Source: Syngnathus acus (Eukaryota > Chordata > Actinopteri > Syngnathiformes > Syngnathidae). From it: DNA of 64,000 nucleotides. A program made the position numbers and the translations under genes. This document shows positions 36,082-49,343 of the stretch, in pieces. The notes under the pieces are model-generated. The model saw only the letters and a program-made list of their open reading frames with translations, ran no database searches and was not told the DNA's origin. Within the stretch, counting starts at the first letter, position 1, and every line of letters starts with the position of its first letter. The DNA lies in the NCBI RefSeq assembly GCF_901709675.1, contig NC_051097.1, forward strand, positions 5,582,039 through 5,646,038. Direction: 5' to 3'.

Positions 36082-36620
36082 CGCTGCAATCTTCTCCTTC
36101 TTCTCCAAAGTTGTCGGTGTCATGCGTGCGCCCGCTCCGGCTAGTGGGTGATCGCCATCTTTCCTCCTGCTTCTCCTTCTCCTTCTTCTTCTTCTTCTCC
36201 TTCCTCTTCTTCTTCTTCGCCGCCGCAGCTGTAGATGACCTGAGCTCCTCCGCCGAGCGGCTCGCAATCACACGCGGGGAGGAGGAAGAGCAGGAAGACA
36301 AGCACCTCCACCACCACCACACCAATGATAATGTGACGAACGGGTCACACAAAGGAGGAGAAGGAGCAGAAGTTCGGCAGGCGACGAGCGAGCACCAGAG
36401 GGTGCGCGAGAGTTGGACACAGGACGAGTGAGCATCGGCGGAATGGACGCCCGAGAAGCTCATCCTTCATCGGCACTCCACGCCAACACCAAACCGCTAA
36501 CCCGGGAGCCCCTAACCGGCGCGCTCCCGTGCAAACACAGACACGCGCACGCAGCCCCGGCGACATTTTCGTGTACATTTTTCCATACGCGTTTGCGTGC
36601 GCGTGCTACGTCATAGGGTT
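36082..36620 (-). promoter_or_regulatory. znf462: Predicted znf462 non-coding exon 1 and GC-rich promoter
   Basis: On the minus strand a near-ideal donor (GCG|GTGAGT, GT at 36080-36081) ends a GC-rich purine stretch. CpG density is much higher at about 36000-36620 than in flanking DNA. Splicing to the acceptor at 21748 would give a 5'UTR ahead of MEVLQCDGCDF. Human ZNF462, from memory, also starts with a distant non-coding exon. The transcription start cannot be fixed; exon 1 probably ends upstream near 36400-36560. A (CTT)n-type tract at 36170-36215 lies inside. Confidence 0.5.
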
Positions 36621-36970
36621 ATCTACAGTTCAACGGTGGTTGCTGATGATGAGGATCCCCCACATATTCTGTACCACTAATCATTGTGACACTGTAATTA
36701 AAAGTATTTTTCCCCAAATCAATCTTGAACTGCATTTTGCATTCATCACTATACTTGTAATAAATCCAATTTGCATTACAGTTTTACAGTTTTCCATTAC
36801 AGTTTAAATTATTTGATATAATTATTCAAGATATGAATTTATAACTTAGTATATTTGCATGAATTCAACATATGCACATATTTTATCGCTCGATAGATAA
36901 ATAGATAATCCACACATTTAATCAAGTGTCTAATCGGATACCAGTGATGTCATGCTGGTACTGCTCACAG

Positions 36971-36982
36971 CCAGTAGGGGGC
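36971..36982 (+). promoter_or_regulatory. CTCF-type motif CCAGTAGGGGGC
   Basis: The 12-mer fits the CTCF core CCASYAGRKGGC exactly and lies about 0.4 kb upstream of the znf462 promoter region. A weaker variant CCAGCAGGGGGT is at 41559-41570. Occupancy is not shown by sequence. Confidence 0.35.
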
Positions 36983-39257
36983 ATATTCGGACACGACCCG
37001 GAACTTGCCATAATAGGTTGTGATCTTATTTTAATAGACTTTTGAACGTTAAGTCACCTCATACTTTTCTTTTTCTTCATAATTTTGACTTTAAAATCTG
37101 TAGATAATCTTAGCAGTCAGCACCACGGATCATTTACACTACTTAATGAGGAGCCAAGCCAATAAAATGTGGTCAGTGATGATAAGACCAGTTACAGTGT
37201 GAGTGGCACAGTAGAAACATTGACGCTGCCTCTGCTGCAGACTGGCTGCTTTCACTAACAAAGAGGAGCCCCAAACAAAAGGTGTTCACATGCACATGTC
37301 AGTGCAAGGGATGGCTTTGTGGGTGATGGGGGCCGGGGGGGGCGAGCTTGGGGCAGCAAGGAGGAGTGGTGGCGCCAAGGGAACCGCGCGTGATGGGACA
37401 TTTATCCGCCTTTGATGGCTTTGTGTCATTTGTGATGATTTTCACACTAAATCTTCCAGTCGTATGATAGATAAAAGAACTTATCATGAGATAAAAAAAT
37501 TGTCATTTTATTATGAGCAGTACAATGACTTAATTATATTCACATTAACAAAAAAAACTGTATTGTTAATAAAGGCAACAGTGTAAAACTTTCCTGTGAG
37601 AGGAAAAAAAGGATGGGAAATTAAATATTAAGAACATATAAACATATAAAATAATGTGACACCTTCAAATGGTGTGAATCATGTGACGTTGAAACAACAG
37701 ATGGAATACCTTCATATGTTGCGTTGTGGTGACGCACTTAGCCCCATGTATTTCCCCGAACCACTACAGAGTACCCTGTGAGTGCCAGGTAGCAGCCGGG
37801 GGTTTATCACACTGCTTGGACATATGGCTTCTGCAGCAAATCTGATTAATATGGGATGGCCTCCAGTCCTGAGTGCAGGACAGACTGCACCAGAGCATCG
37901 GGGCGAAATCCTCACCCCGCTCTTTGCCACGCAACCCCAAATCTGCATGTAATGCCAAGCATGGCTAAAAACAGACCAATTGACGGGGAGTCACACAATC
38001 CAAAAAGGTGTTCATTTTAAGCAATGCGGTATCCATCGTAATCGTCATATCTGTGGTTGAATGTGCTCATGCTCCCAATGGAGGCAAACAAAAGAAAAAA
38101 AACGCTGTCATTGAACCTCCAGCAATACTTCCTGGGTTAAAAGAAGAAAAAGAAGAAGGTCGCACAGCTTCCCTGTGAGCACTGGATGACTAACCTTAAA
38201 GAAGCAGACGTACGATGTGCGTCAAGAGATGACAAATAACACATCACGAAAGGCCCTCCGCTTACATCCGGGTTTAATCTTCCTTGAAGATTCTTATTTA
38301 CAGTTGCTATGGCAATGAGGCGTTTGCAGTCTAAGGTGCCTCATCTTTGTCCTCTACCATCATCTGCAATAAATCTGCCCTCCGAACTGAAAAGTCCCCC
38401 AGGTGAGAGGGAACAAGCAAACAGTGAACATTCCCTGGGATTAAAAACTGCTGCATCCACTCTTCCTTGGTGACCTTTGACGGATGGACAAAGCCTTGGA
38501 CTGCAGCTATCTCCAGAGACAGACAAACAGACAGACAGATAGAAAAGAATGCCTGGGGAGCCTTGGAATCCATAGACCCTTCTTCAAATGGCTTTCCGAG
38601 AGGTTTGGGATGAGTTGAAAGGGCCCATTAAAGTAAAGCCGGGGTCCTCAGTGTGATGCCGGAGCAGATTCATCACACAGAGCTAGGCTAAGATAATGAC
38701 GGTCGGGATGTGACAGGTGGGACGCTGTCAAAACAACAGCAAAGGCTTCTCTTTTTCACACATTCCTCTGTTGTTCACAAGCATTCCTCTTTTGTCTGCC
38801 TACTGGGAATTAGTCTTGAGATGCACATTATTCCCTAGAAGCCTCACACTATTTCACTTCTGAAAGCTTTCTTTTCAACAGCCAATACGGTTTGACTAAA
38901 TTTGGTATGCAATGTTAAAAATTTGCATCGTGAAGTTTCACTTTTAATTCTGCTGGTTGGTTTACTGGTCAACGATCTGTTTGTTTAGCAGCTAGACATC
39001 ACGTCACTGATTTATAGACCTTTGGATTTTGGTCAAGCAGGGAAATTCATGCCTGCCCATACAAAAACACCAAGGTTAGCTTAGCGCTAACCAGCAGCAG
39101 GTATGACGCAAGCGGATGGATTTAGCAGCGTTAAAATTAAAACAATAATATTTTTTGCATTAAAGATATATGATAGTCAATTCATATGAAACATATTTAA
39201 GGTTAACATGCCGTGAATCAATCTGGAGAATCGTTCCAGTTTCTCCCTATGGAGAAT

Positions 39258-39343
39258 CAATTGCCCACCCTGGATTTAAATTGTCCATAGGTGTGAATAA
39301 GAGTCCAATTGACACCCACGACCAAAACAATGGATGGATGGAT
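39258..39343. repeat. Retroposon remnant with GGAT tetramers
   Basis: ATTGCCCACCCTGG, then AATTGTCCATAGGTGTGAATAAGAG, then (ATGG)n at about 39329-39343 resembles the body and tail of common fish SINE/LINE 3' ends. Degraded. Confidence 0.35.
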
Positions 39344-39511
39344 CACAACATTGTGAACCCAACACCTTGCTTGGTGTAAAGTTGTGAACCATTGACAAAC
39401 CCTCTGTTGTTGTCTTGAATAGACCTTTGTAGCTACAGCCGATAAGAATGTGGTCAGACAGGATGAGAAGGGAAGAGTGAAGGCCGAAGGGGAAGGGAAT
39501 CAGGGTGGGGA

Positions 39512-39513
<2 letters not shown>

Positions 39514-39554
<41 letters not shown>
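39514..39554. repeat. (GT)n microsatellite, ~20 units
   Basis: Uninterrupted GT dinucleotide run of 41 bases, likely length-polymorphic. Confidence 0.95.
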
Positions 39555-39555
<1 letters not shown>

Positions 39556-42500
39556 TTTGCTGGACTGGTTGTATTTGAGACACATTTGTCATTTGCTCTT
39601 CCTTCCACCTGCTCTCTATCGCCCTCCCTCCCCCCGTCATGCATCCTGCCAAAGGAGGAAATGCAGCCTGATGTCTGAGGACAACAGTTGGATGCGGAAG
39701 TCTAGTTGGATGTGGATGTGAATGAGACAGAGGAGATGTTAAATGTATTTGTGCCGGTTGTGCACCAGCTCTATGTAAATCAACCTCAGATTACTCCAGC
39801 CTCATTTGCTATTCATATATTTACAAGGTGACTCACTCCAGTCAAAGCAAGGTGCTCAAGAGCTTCTCTTTTTTTCTCCTTCAGCGTCCTACCAGAAGAA
39901 AAAGCAGAAGTCGTAAGCCTTCCCTCGCAAGCACCACAAGATTCTGCATAATAGGCATTCCATCAGCAAGCTCCATTTAATCAATTTTGCCTGTCAGAAG
40001 CATCTTGGAGTGTGGAGCAGCGGGAATAAGATGCACACAAAATAAAAAAAAAAGGCTTTGTGATGTTTGTCCATCACGTGAGACGCTAAGCAGGTGTCAG
40101 TGCTTCTCCAAGGTCGTTTTGCTTTTTTTATTATTTTTCTCATCTTTGTTGTCTCCACCAAGGCTCGTCATAGTTGACAAAAGGGAATTTCTTTGGTTTG
40201 GAGAAAATTCTTTCGGGAAAAATTCCTCCCTTTATACATTAAGGTCACACGAACAGTGAGAGTCGGAGATTGCGGCTTGATGAAGAAAACAGTACCGCAT
40301 CCCCAGTAATGAAATGATTAGAGGAGCCAATAATCAGTAGTGACCTTTGCAGGAAGTCACCTCTCTTGTTGTTCCTCAGCTTACTTCGCATGCGCTTCAT
40401 CACGCACAGGCAGCACAGCAACAACAACAAAAAATGGGGCAGGGACAGACACACCGCTGGGGATGGTCTGTCAGGACGTCTCCTGCTTTATATTGAGAAG
40501 CTAATATGTGGATGGAGATGAAAACAGGAACCCAGGTGTACCAGGTCGCTCTCTGTATGTGTGCACAATTCAATCAAAGCCAAGTCACATCTGCCTTCCC
40601 GCTCACTCTATTCTTCTTAATTTCACTCCAATACGCCGAGCTGTCGCCATGAATGATGGATGAGAAGCGTCAATGCAGCAGCACTGTCGGAATATAAACA
40701 TTTTTTTGTGCATTCAAGGAATATCAAAATACCTCATTCTATTTTCATATCTCAGGCGGACATTTGTACTCACCGGACATTTCATCGGGAACCTTGTTGA
40801 AGTCCAGTAAAAGAGACCAAAGTGAGATTTTAAAACTGCATCATTACAACATATACTAAAAAAAAAGAAAAAAAAGAAAAAAAAAAAAATCGTATGAAAT
40901 AAAGTTGGCTTTTTAAAGGAATAAAGTCGTGATATGAAGGTCATAATGTCAAGCCACTAAAGACACAATTTTAAGACAATTTCATGTGAGTAGTCGTACC
41001 ATTTTGTGGGCAAAGGTGATTTTTCTAAGGTAAGGTCAACATATTTAATAAATCAGCTCACATTTAAAAAAAATCAGAAAAAGTAATCATTTTTCCCAAC
41101 AAATTTGTCAATTCAAATAAATTGTAAGGCCCCAATTCCTGCCTAAAATTTATTTTTAACTTTTTGCGAGAACTATTTTTGGCTGACTTGTTTCAAGACC
41201 TGTGCGTGCATGTGCATGTGCGTGTGTGTCATTTACTGACAAAATGATGAGATTTGGGCCAGCACTGATTAGATGAGTCCATGTCTGACTTTAATCCCTG
41301 TTGGAAGGAGCATCAAGTTGCATGCGGCGGCGGGCACGCACACGCACGTTGACACGCTTGCAACTTGGCATCCAGATGTATGTTGATCCCCACCCCATCC
41401 CCCAAATATGTGAGAATCTGCATCTGCTGTAACTGTAACACTGGCCGTTGTGGCGTTCTCCCAAGCTGCTTATTGACGTGGAGCTTTAACCTGCATTCAT
41501 TTCACTCACACACGTTCCTTTGTTAGACCTTGCACACACACAAGTACAGCACCACGTGCCAGCAGGGGGTGGAGACTTTGTGAAATTAATCTGCATAAAC
41601 AAAATAATGGTGTCAGTCAACTCAGTATCAATCCCTCCCACTCCATTGTTATTCAAAAACCTGAAAAGAATGTAAAGAAAAAGGTCATATTATAGCCTAA
41701 AAGTTGTCTTAAGTTTTACATGGTTAATTGAAGATGGTGCTTCATCTTCAATAACTAAAAAATATGCATGAAGATGCTACACAATCTTGTCTTCCCCTCC
41801 CCATAAGAAACATTTTGTATTAGTACACTTTGATATTCTGCAGCCTGTCTCGGATGACACATCTTGAGGAAAAATCGCTTTTCTCCGAGGTGACCACGAC
41901 GCAATTAGTATGCCACCAAGAGCGCGTCTGCGATAGGAAACGCACAAGAAATGAAGAAAAGATGATGTGTTTGGCGAGACGCCGTTAATATGCTTGTCAG
42001 TCCAAAAAAAAAAAAAACAGCCGAATAGAAAACAATCCAACCGGATGTTAGTTTTTGGAGAAGCCGACACCCAAAACGCATTTACGCAGAGAAGTGACGC
42101 ATATAGAGACTCATTTATCTTGAATGTCATTTAAATGCGGAGCAGAGTGACACTTCAATTAACTAGCAGACCCAAACAAACTTTACCTGTCAACGAAATA
42201 AATAACCCATTGCCTCGATCCCTTTTGGACCCAGCGCATGGCTTAGCTAGTTCACCTAATTTTTAACAGATCCAGTGTCCGATGTCATCATCTATTCATA
42301 TTCATTCACTTCTAAACTGATTCTCTTTTTTAGACGTGGCTTGTTGTCGGTGTGGAATGCACATCCGTGCGTGTCAATTCAGTGTGGCGTGAAGATGCAA
42401 AACTCTTCTGTATAATCATATTCACGCCCCACAGCAACCAAGCACTGAGTGATTAAATTTGATTCAAAAAGCCAGTGGAGTTTGTGGTATGTTCTGCAGA

Positions 42501-44111
42501 AGCTAAAACTAATAGTGGTTTTAATATCATCTTTATTCCATGAAGCTCCTCGTGGCGGTTGTGCTTGTCTCGCCTCTGCTGTGTGATCGTTCTTCATCAT
42601 GTTGTACGGTGATGATGATGATGGATATAATAGCGCCAAGGTAAAAGAGCCATTATGCCGTTTTTCATTGTTGATTTTGTGTCCCTGATGGGTGATGACA
42701 AGGCTCATTAGTAGGGAGAAGGTCGGCGGCGTTAAACTTGTGCACTTAAACTGGACGACGATTGATAGGCAGACGAAATGCAGGAAAAAAAACATTATTT
42801 TCTCACATACACTGGCCAGATGGGTGAAATTTAAGGATGATCCTGGAATTAGTAAAAATAAAGTTTGTTGCAACATTACTTCCAAATCTGTTTAATAGGT
42901 TGCAAAAATAAATGGAAATAAATATACTGCAGTTGTGTCAGACATGACCATCCTGTCCTGTCCTCTAGTTGCTTCCTTTGCATCAATTGCGTATATCCTG
43001 TTCTTGTACTTGGATCCTCAGTGTTCATCCATTTCCTTGCTCTCAAGCTCTGCGGTCTTGCTTGCTTTCTAATGTATTCTGACCCCCCAGCTTGCATTGC
43101 TCTTATGCTCGACAACAATGGAGAGGGAGGAGGTCACTGCATGCCTCATCCAAGCTCTTTGGCTTTCCTCGTATGCCCTCTCTCTGTCTCTCTCTGCACT
43201 TTCTGTCTTTCTTTTTGCCTCCTCAGCCCTCTGGGTGAGGTCGTCCTAGCAGGCCGCCGCTATATCTATCACTTTGACTGTCGAGAAAAGAGCTGAGACT
43301 AGGCACATTGAAGGAGGCGAGCACTGCAGAGGGGTGATATTGTTGATCAACCAAACAAGAACACCAGTCATATCTTGGTCACAGCTTTGATTTTATGTTG
43401 AGTCTCAGTGATGTTGGCCAAGAAAGCTTTGTTTTCTTCTTCAGCTCTTGTCCTGACAACATAGCACTAACCCATCAGACTCAAAAATATATATACCTTC
43501 ATTTTCAATTATCTGCTCAAAGGATTACTTTCACTATCCAAGGTTGTAGATGCTTTGTTTGTTGAACTAAATGATTCGGCTTTTTTTTGACACAGACGTC
43601 TTTAAAAACAGGATATTGTAAGACATGTTTGATGGAAGTTGATTGTGTGATTCATTGCACCGAGTAAGGCTTTGATGCACGTGGGTGGAATCGGGGATTT
43701 GTGCTTGTTTTTTATGCGGATGACCTTCAGCGATTCATCTCCTGCTACTCCGCCGCTCAAACGTCCTTGAGCAATCTACTGAAGCCTGCAGCAGCGGCGG
43801 TGGCATCATCAGCGTGTCATCACCGTGTGAGATGGAGCTGCTCGCTATGGCGGCACCTCCCAGTGAAGCATAAGAACATAAAGCATTTTGGTGGTGAAAA
43901 AAAAAACTGCAGCTGCATAAAATATTGTCTCAGTTTATGTCACATTCAAGTTTTTTTTTCCAGAAGCAATAAAAAGATTATTTTTTAAAAACACCCTAAA
44001 TGATGGTTTGTAGCGGGATTAAGCACCAGAACTTTAAATCTAGTGTATAACAGCGATTATTGTAGGTTAGAGGCCATAAAATGTTTGAGCAGAGTGAATG
44101 TAATACAGCAT

Positions 44112-44190
44112 GGATTGTCAACCGGTGGTCCGCGTCCCTCAAGTGGTCCGTGGCGGTATTGCAAGTGGTCCGCGAAATTAGAAATGGAAA
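44112..44190. repeat. hAT-like fragment (GGTGGTCCGCG type)
   Basis: GATTGTCAACCGGTGGTCCGCG is followed by two more GTGGTCCG half-units, a layout that, from recollection, marks vertebrate hAT-derived repeats. No coding part. Confidence 0.35.
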
Positions 44191-47100
44191 ATAATTGTAA
44201 CATTTTTAAAAATAAAATGTATTCATTATTTAGACTGGATTTATTTTCCAGCTAATTTTGTGAACAGTCAACTGACGTTTTCTGTGTCTTCCTGGAGGTG
44301 TTTCATTAGAATAAGTCCCCCCCAGTCAAAACTCAAATTTTTATGAAATTTTAAGTTGGGCAATTCAATTAAATATTTATAGCTTCCACTAAAACAAATA
44401 AAAATGTAACTAAGATGTAGAGTTTTTGAAAAAATCAAAACAAACAAACTTGCTCTAAGAAATCATTAAAACTAAGTGAATGTCTAAAAAAAATCAAAAC
44501 AAAAACAAAGTAAAATTAACTATAAATAATATATAGACAATCCAAAATGATTATTACCCTGGTCAACAGTCTGATTATTAAGAGCACAGACAATGTCAGG
44601 ATGTCAATTCCACTCCACTTCAAGCTCCTTCACTAAACGCAGCATCAGCAGAGGAAGTCTTCATTATGTCTTCCACCTCTGTCGCCGTTATTGGACCCCG
44701 TCGGCAGCCATGTTGAATGATTCATCCCCAAAAACGCTGACTCCTGGCTCAGTCGCGGTCTCATATTTCCAAAGCAATGGCGCCTTCAACTGATGCTAAA
44801 TTATCTCAGCTCATGATGACAACTGGAGGAAAAAGTACATCTTACCTGTTTAGCCAGAAATTTCTAAACAAATGTTTTCGGCTGACACAATTCACACAAA
44901 ATACAAATTGTTTGTTTTACACTGCCTGTAAAATCCTATATGTCTCTTCAGTGGATGGCTTCCCCCGTCCCTTCCTCCGTTTTCTTTTTCTTCCTTCACA
45001 ATGACCTCGGTGGCGTTCTCATGGCAACACAATCTGCCACGTCTGAAGGATTGGATTCTTCTAGGACACCGGGAGCTCTGCTGCCCTCCGTCTTGCCTCC
45101 TCGTCCATCCCGTCCTTCTCCTCAGCCTATAGTTATTTTTTCCTTTCCCTCATTTATTGGCGCTGCTGGATGCATCAACAGCATCTTCTCCTCATTTTGT
45201 CATCCAGATGAATATCAATCATGACGTTTTTTTTATCACGTAGTCAATCAAAATGTCATTTCATTTGCTGAATTGGACAATTGATATTTACCTCCCACTG
45301 AGTTTTTTATCTGTCTACTGAAGTGTCAGTGGTCAACATTTGAACACATTCAAATATTACCATAGCATCTATGCTAACTATAATGTTAGCATTAATTAAA
45401 CTATGAAATTACAATTTAGAAGGAAATGTGTGTCTGATGCAACTTTGACATCTTGCATGGAGTTGAAATTGTCATTGAAAGGTTGATTTGAAAATTTCAT
45501 GCATGATAAAAAAAAACAGCTTTGGGGTTCCTATCAATGTAAATATTGATGTGCAATTCAGACACCAAGTCTCATGTTTGTAGGTGTGCGGATATATTGG
45601 GTCACAGGAAGGACACACAGCTGTTCCTTAGCTTTCTGAAGCCATCTGCGACACCAATTCCCCCAAAACCTCCAAATCAAATCCGAGCTGGCTCTTTGTG
45701 TGTGCTGCTGCCATCTTTGCATCCACAAGGTGAGCTGCCACTACTCTTTCCTCTTCTCCTTCCTCTGGTTTTCCCTGTGACGCCATTGTAAACGGGATGA
45801 GTGTGGTTGCATTGCTGTATTACGGCGGGATAAAGTATCAGTGCTGGTAATCTTCCGTGGATTAATGGCTTCTTCTTTATCTGCGGCGGCGGCTGCTCCG
45901 CTCAGATGTCTGGGCCGGGCCAGGAGCCTCCTGCTGGAATACTAATGATGGACAGCTCCTTGCACCCCACCCACCTCCCACATGCTATCCCTCCTTGTGT
46001 GTATGTGTGTGTGAGTGTGTGTTACCACAACCCCTTCCAAGACCCCTGTCGTCCCCTTTGTGAGGAAGTCGCTGCCTTCTTGTCCCGGCTGACACCTGCT
46101 TTGCATATACAGAAGTGGTATTGGAGATGTGGACCAGAGGAAGAGAAAGACTTCATTGGAATAAAATGAAGCAGACTGATAGAAAGGTAGCCGTGAATGA
46201 AAACGAGGCACAATGGAAAATAAACTCCAATCCTCCCCAATGTCACGTTTACCCACAGACGTGGACCCTCTCGTCTCAGAATATCTAGTTGGTCCTTTAT
46301 GAAACGCAAAAAACACCAGCTGCCTCCTCAGTGGAGGAAGAAAGGAGAAGAAGAAGACGAGGAGGGAGGACGAGGAGGGGGAGTGAGTCAAGCACACTAT
46401 GTACCAACTGGCCATGCTGATGTGAACAAAAGAACACCTTGTATACCTTTTTGGGAAGGTAGAATGTTCCAGATCTAGAAGATCCACTTCTAGGGACGGT
46501 GTGTCATATTTCAACATTATAAGTGAGGTTGTGTTTAAAACATATGAAAAATGACTTTTATGAAAAAATGCAGCGGGACCAGGTAGTATGGGCAAAAATG
46601 AAGTAATATGGATCCACACAACATTGCACCGCATTTCAGAATCAAATGGATTGCAAGCCTTTGATAAAAAAAAAAAAATCTGTCTTCACCCTTGAGACTG
46701 TGCTGCTGTTTTGCTTAGCAATGAGTTCAGAAAGGGCCTCGAAAAGTAAACATAGGCGCACATCACACTGGGGAGTGGCCACATGTCAGTGTCAACTTGA
46801 GAAAGAATTATTATTCGAAACATTCCAAAACTTTCCATTTGAGACTCACTACACCTTTTTGTATAGGTGCTGCTGTTTTGGTCGGTAACATAATTCCCAG
46901 AAGGTAGAGTTTGCAGAGTGAGCACCTGTCAGAGTCCACGCTGACACGAGTCATTGTAAAAACATAGTTCAGAGTAGTCCATCCTAAGCATAGCGTGTGA
47001 TTATGTGTGTGCATCTGTGCGTGCATATGTGTGTGTTTGTGAATGAGAGCAATGCCACATCCTTGTTGGCCCTTGTGGCCATTACATTTTCCTCTTCTTT

Positions 47101-47659
47101 TTCTACTCCGTTTGCCCCCCTACTGTCGAGCAGAATCTTTTCCTGTGTGGTCCCAATCTCGCCTTTTATCTTCCACAAAAAGAAGATGACATCGATTGCA
47201 TCACCAATGGAAAAAAAACCTCAGGATTAAGACAAGCTTTGATCGTCAGAAGTGCAAAAGTTGTGTGTATCAAAATGTGGATGCAGGCTTTAGCAGCATC
47301 TTTTGACATTGCTGCCAAGGACCTATGTTGAAATGACAGGAGGTGCTTTTCCGCCATCATTTTTCATCATATTTATTACTGATAAATTTAATGTTAAGTC
47401 CAACTAGACTTGGCGGCTGAATTTTTCAAAAAGTCTATGAAACTGATCTTCACTAGGATGTACATTACTTGAACTCAAAGCAGTATTAGTAAAGAATAAA
47501 AACCCTGAAAATATGGATTAATATGACAATGTTATTTGGCGTATGAATGCTGAAAAGAAAGGAAGCAACTATAAAGGTGGAGGTGTTAATGTGCAAGCAA
47601 GTCGCTTTGGACAGCAAAAGCTCCTCAGCTTTGTGTCCTCTTTAATAGCCCTCCTTTGT

Positions 47660-47716
47660 CGCACACACACGCGCGCGCACACACACATACACGCACACGC
47701 GCGCACACACGCATGC
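47660..47716. repeat. 57-bp alternating purine-pyrimidine tract (CA/CG)
   Basis: Every base from 47660 to 47716 alternates pyrimidine and purine, mixing CA, CG and a few TA/TG steps, including GCGCGCGC. This is a strong candidate for Z-DNA formation. A further (CA)n run lies at about 47897-47921. Confidence 0.9.
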
Positions 47717-48693
47717 TTTATTTGCTTCTAACGATTGAACACTCCCAATCACAATGAATAGAAGGATGGACGTTGTTTTGCTCTTTATGTCCAAATGTCC
47801 TCGCAAACCCAAAGATCTATCAATTTGTCCCCTCGAGCATAGAAAACTCGCACGCACGTACACAAGCATGCAGCTCCACAAAGCCACCCCCCCCCTACAC
47901 ACGCACACACACACACACACAACACCCCATTCCAACCTTCTCGGCCTGCAGCTGCTTGCCAGCCTGTCAATTCCCAGGCGTCAAGAAGCATCAATGCATT
48001 CTGATGACACCAAGTGGTCATCTCCGGCACTGCAACATCCATAGTGGATGGAGTAGGAACCTCCGTTTTTCACTGGAAATACGTTCCAGTCTCCTAAAGG
48101 GAAATAATATGAAGCGTAGAAAATATATGTATATTGATTACTGTATATGTTCAGCTTACTTTTTATTAAACACAAAAGCGCTGTCAATGAAATTCCATTG
48201 AAAAAATGACAAATTCCCTGATGTGTTCTCTGACGAGTCAGTCAATGGCGAAAACCCATGAAGAGTTTGAAATGTACGGCAGGTGCATCATTTCTAGAGT
48301 TTCATCATCTTTGCTTGTCTTCCTCTCTTTTTTTTCCCATTTGGATTCACTGCAGAAATCCCCCACTGCACCAGGTGCTGATGTTACTCTGATGCAACGC
48401 TATATTCTATAGTAGAGTTGACAAGTATTATGCTGTATGCGCTCCAGCAGCTTTTTTTCCCCTCCATGAGGTCCTGATGTTTCATGGATACAATTTTTCA
48501 GCCTATATGCACTCCCAAGACATTATATTAGGTTACCCATGCACAATCTAGATCCAATACAATACACATAGATTTTATTTTTATACCTGAACATACAGCT
48601 CTATTAGTATTTCATATTGTTTAATATTTAATGTTGTGAAAAAATTATGTATTTTTTTTAACGCATAATTATATCTGCATGACATGTATATTA

Positions 48694-48756
48694 GAGGTCA
48701 TCAATGTGGTGGCCTCAAGGACCACGAGTAGCACATGGGCCTGTTCTAAAAATAGC
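48694..48756 (-). repeat. hAT-like repeat fragment, copy 1
   Basis: Reverse complement shares with 57053-57136 the blocks TTTTAGAACAGGCCCA, GTGGTCCTTG and CCACCACATTG-TGAC. It lies just beyond the tmem38b 3' end in the opposite orientation to the second copy. Confidence 0.5.
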
Positions 48757-48929
48757 TCGCCAGTGATGGCATATTGGGATTTCCTAGGATGGATGGAATG
48801 ATGGATGGACTAGAATAAGACCAGAATAATTCTAAGGCCTAAGAGCTTTGTTTAAGGTACACATATTCACATTTAAATGTCGCTTAATCTTGATCCCAGC
48901 AATTAATCAGTGAAGTATTTCAACAGAAA

Positions 48930-49343
48930 TTTAATTTAATTCCACACAATTTATTCATCAAAGAGCTTTGTTTTCAAAAGTGCAATGATTTTTTTTTAAC
49001 AAATTAAACACAATACAGAATATAGTTATGATATAATAAAAAAAGATCATATCTGCTTTCAGTGTAGGAAAAATAGCATTTGCAGGAAGCATCACAGTAT
49101 TTACACACAGAAAAAGCCATTCAGGTGCTTAGCATTGATCCCAAAACCCGGATAGAGATAAAGCTTAATTTCAGAATAAAAGAAAAATATAATTCAAATT
49201 AAGACACATTTTTCTGCAAGTGTGCATTGGGCTGAAAACATCACAGTAATGTACCTCCAAAATAAGGTGCAGGCTTGATTGCAGTTAGCTTAAGAAAGAC
49301 ATTCCACCAAGGCAACCATGTTCCCCAACAAAAAAAGGCTATG
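48930..49343 (-). other. tmem38b: tmem38b 3'UTR (putative)
   Basis: AT-rich sequence below the stop codon. Minus-strand AATAAA at 48950-48955 is the likely poly(A) signal, giving a 3'UTR of about 0.4 kb. The end is inferred. Confidence 0.5.

Larger units (their letters stand above)
36621..48929. other. Intergenic region upstream of znf462, no gene recognised
   Basis: About 12 kb without a supportable coding region on either strand. It holds a CTCF-like site (36971), simple repeats (39514, 47660, 47897), short transposon and retroposon remnants (39258, 44112, 48694) and A/T homopolymers (40858-40889). The longest open frame (230 codons, 45942-46634 minus) has no domain-like features. Confidence 0.5.

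Noticed and set aside
36071-36463. 130-codon minus-strand frame with a Lys/Glu-rich tract
   Set aside because: Overlaps the predicted non-coding znf462 exon 1 and its donor; the Lys/Glu run comes from a (CTT)n-type repeat.
45942-46634. 230-codon minus-strand open frame
   Set aside because: No domain, no supporting exon structure, biased low-complexity stretches; likely chance.
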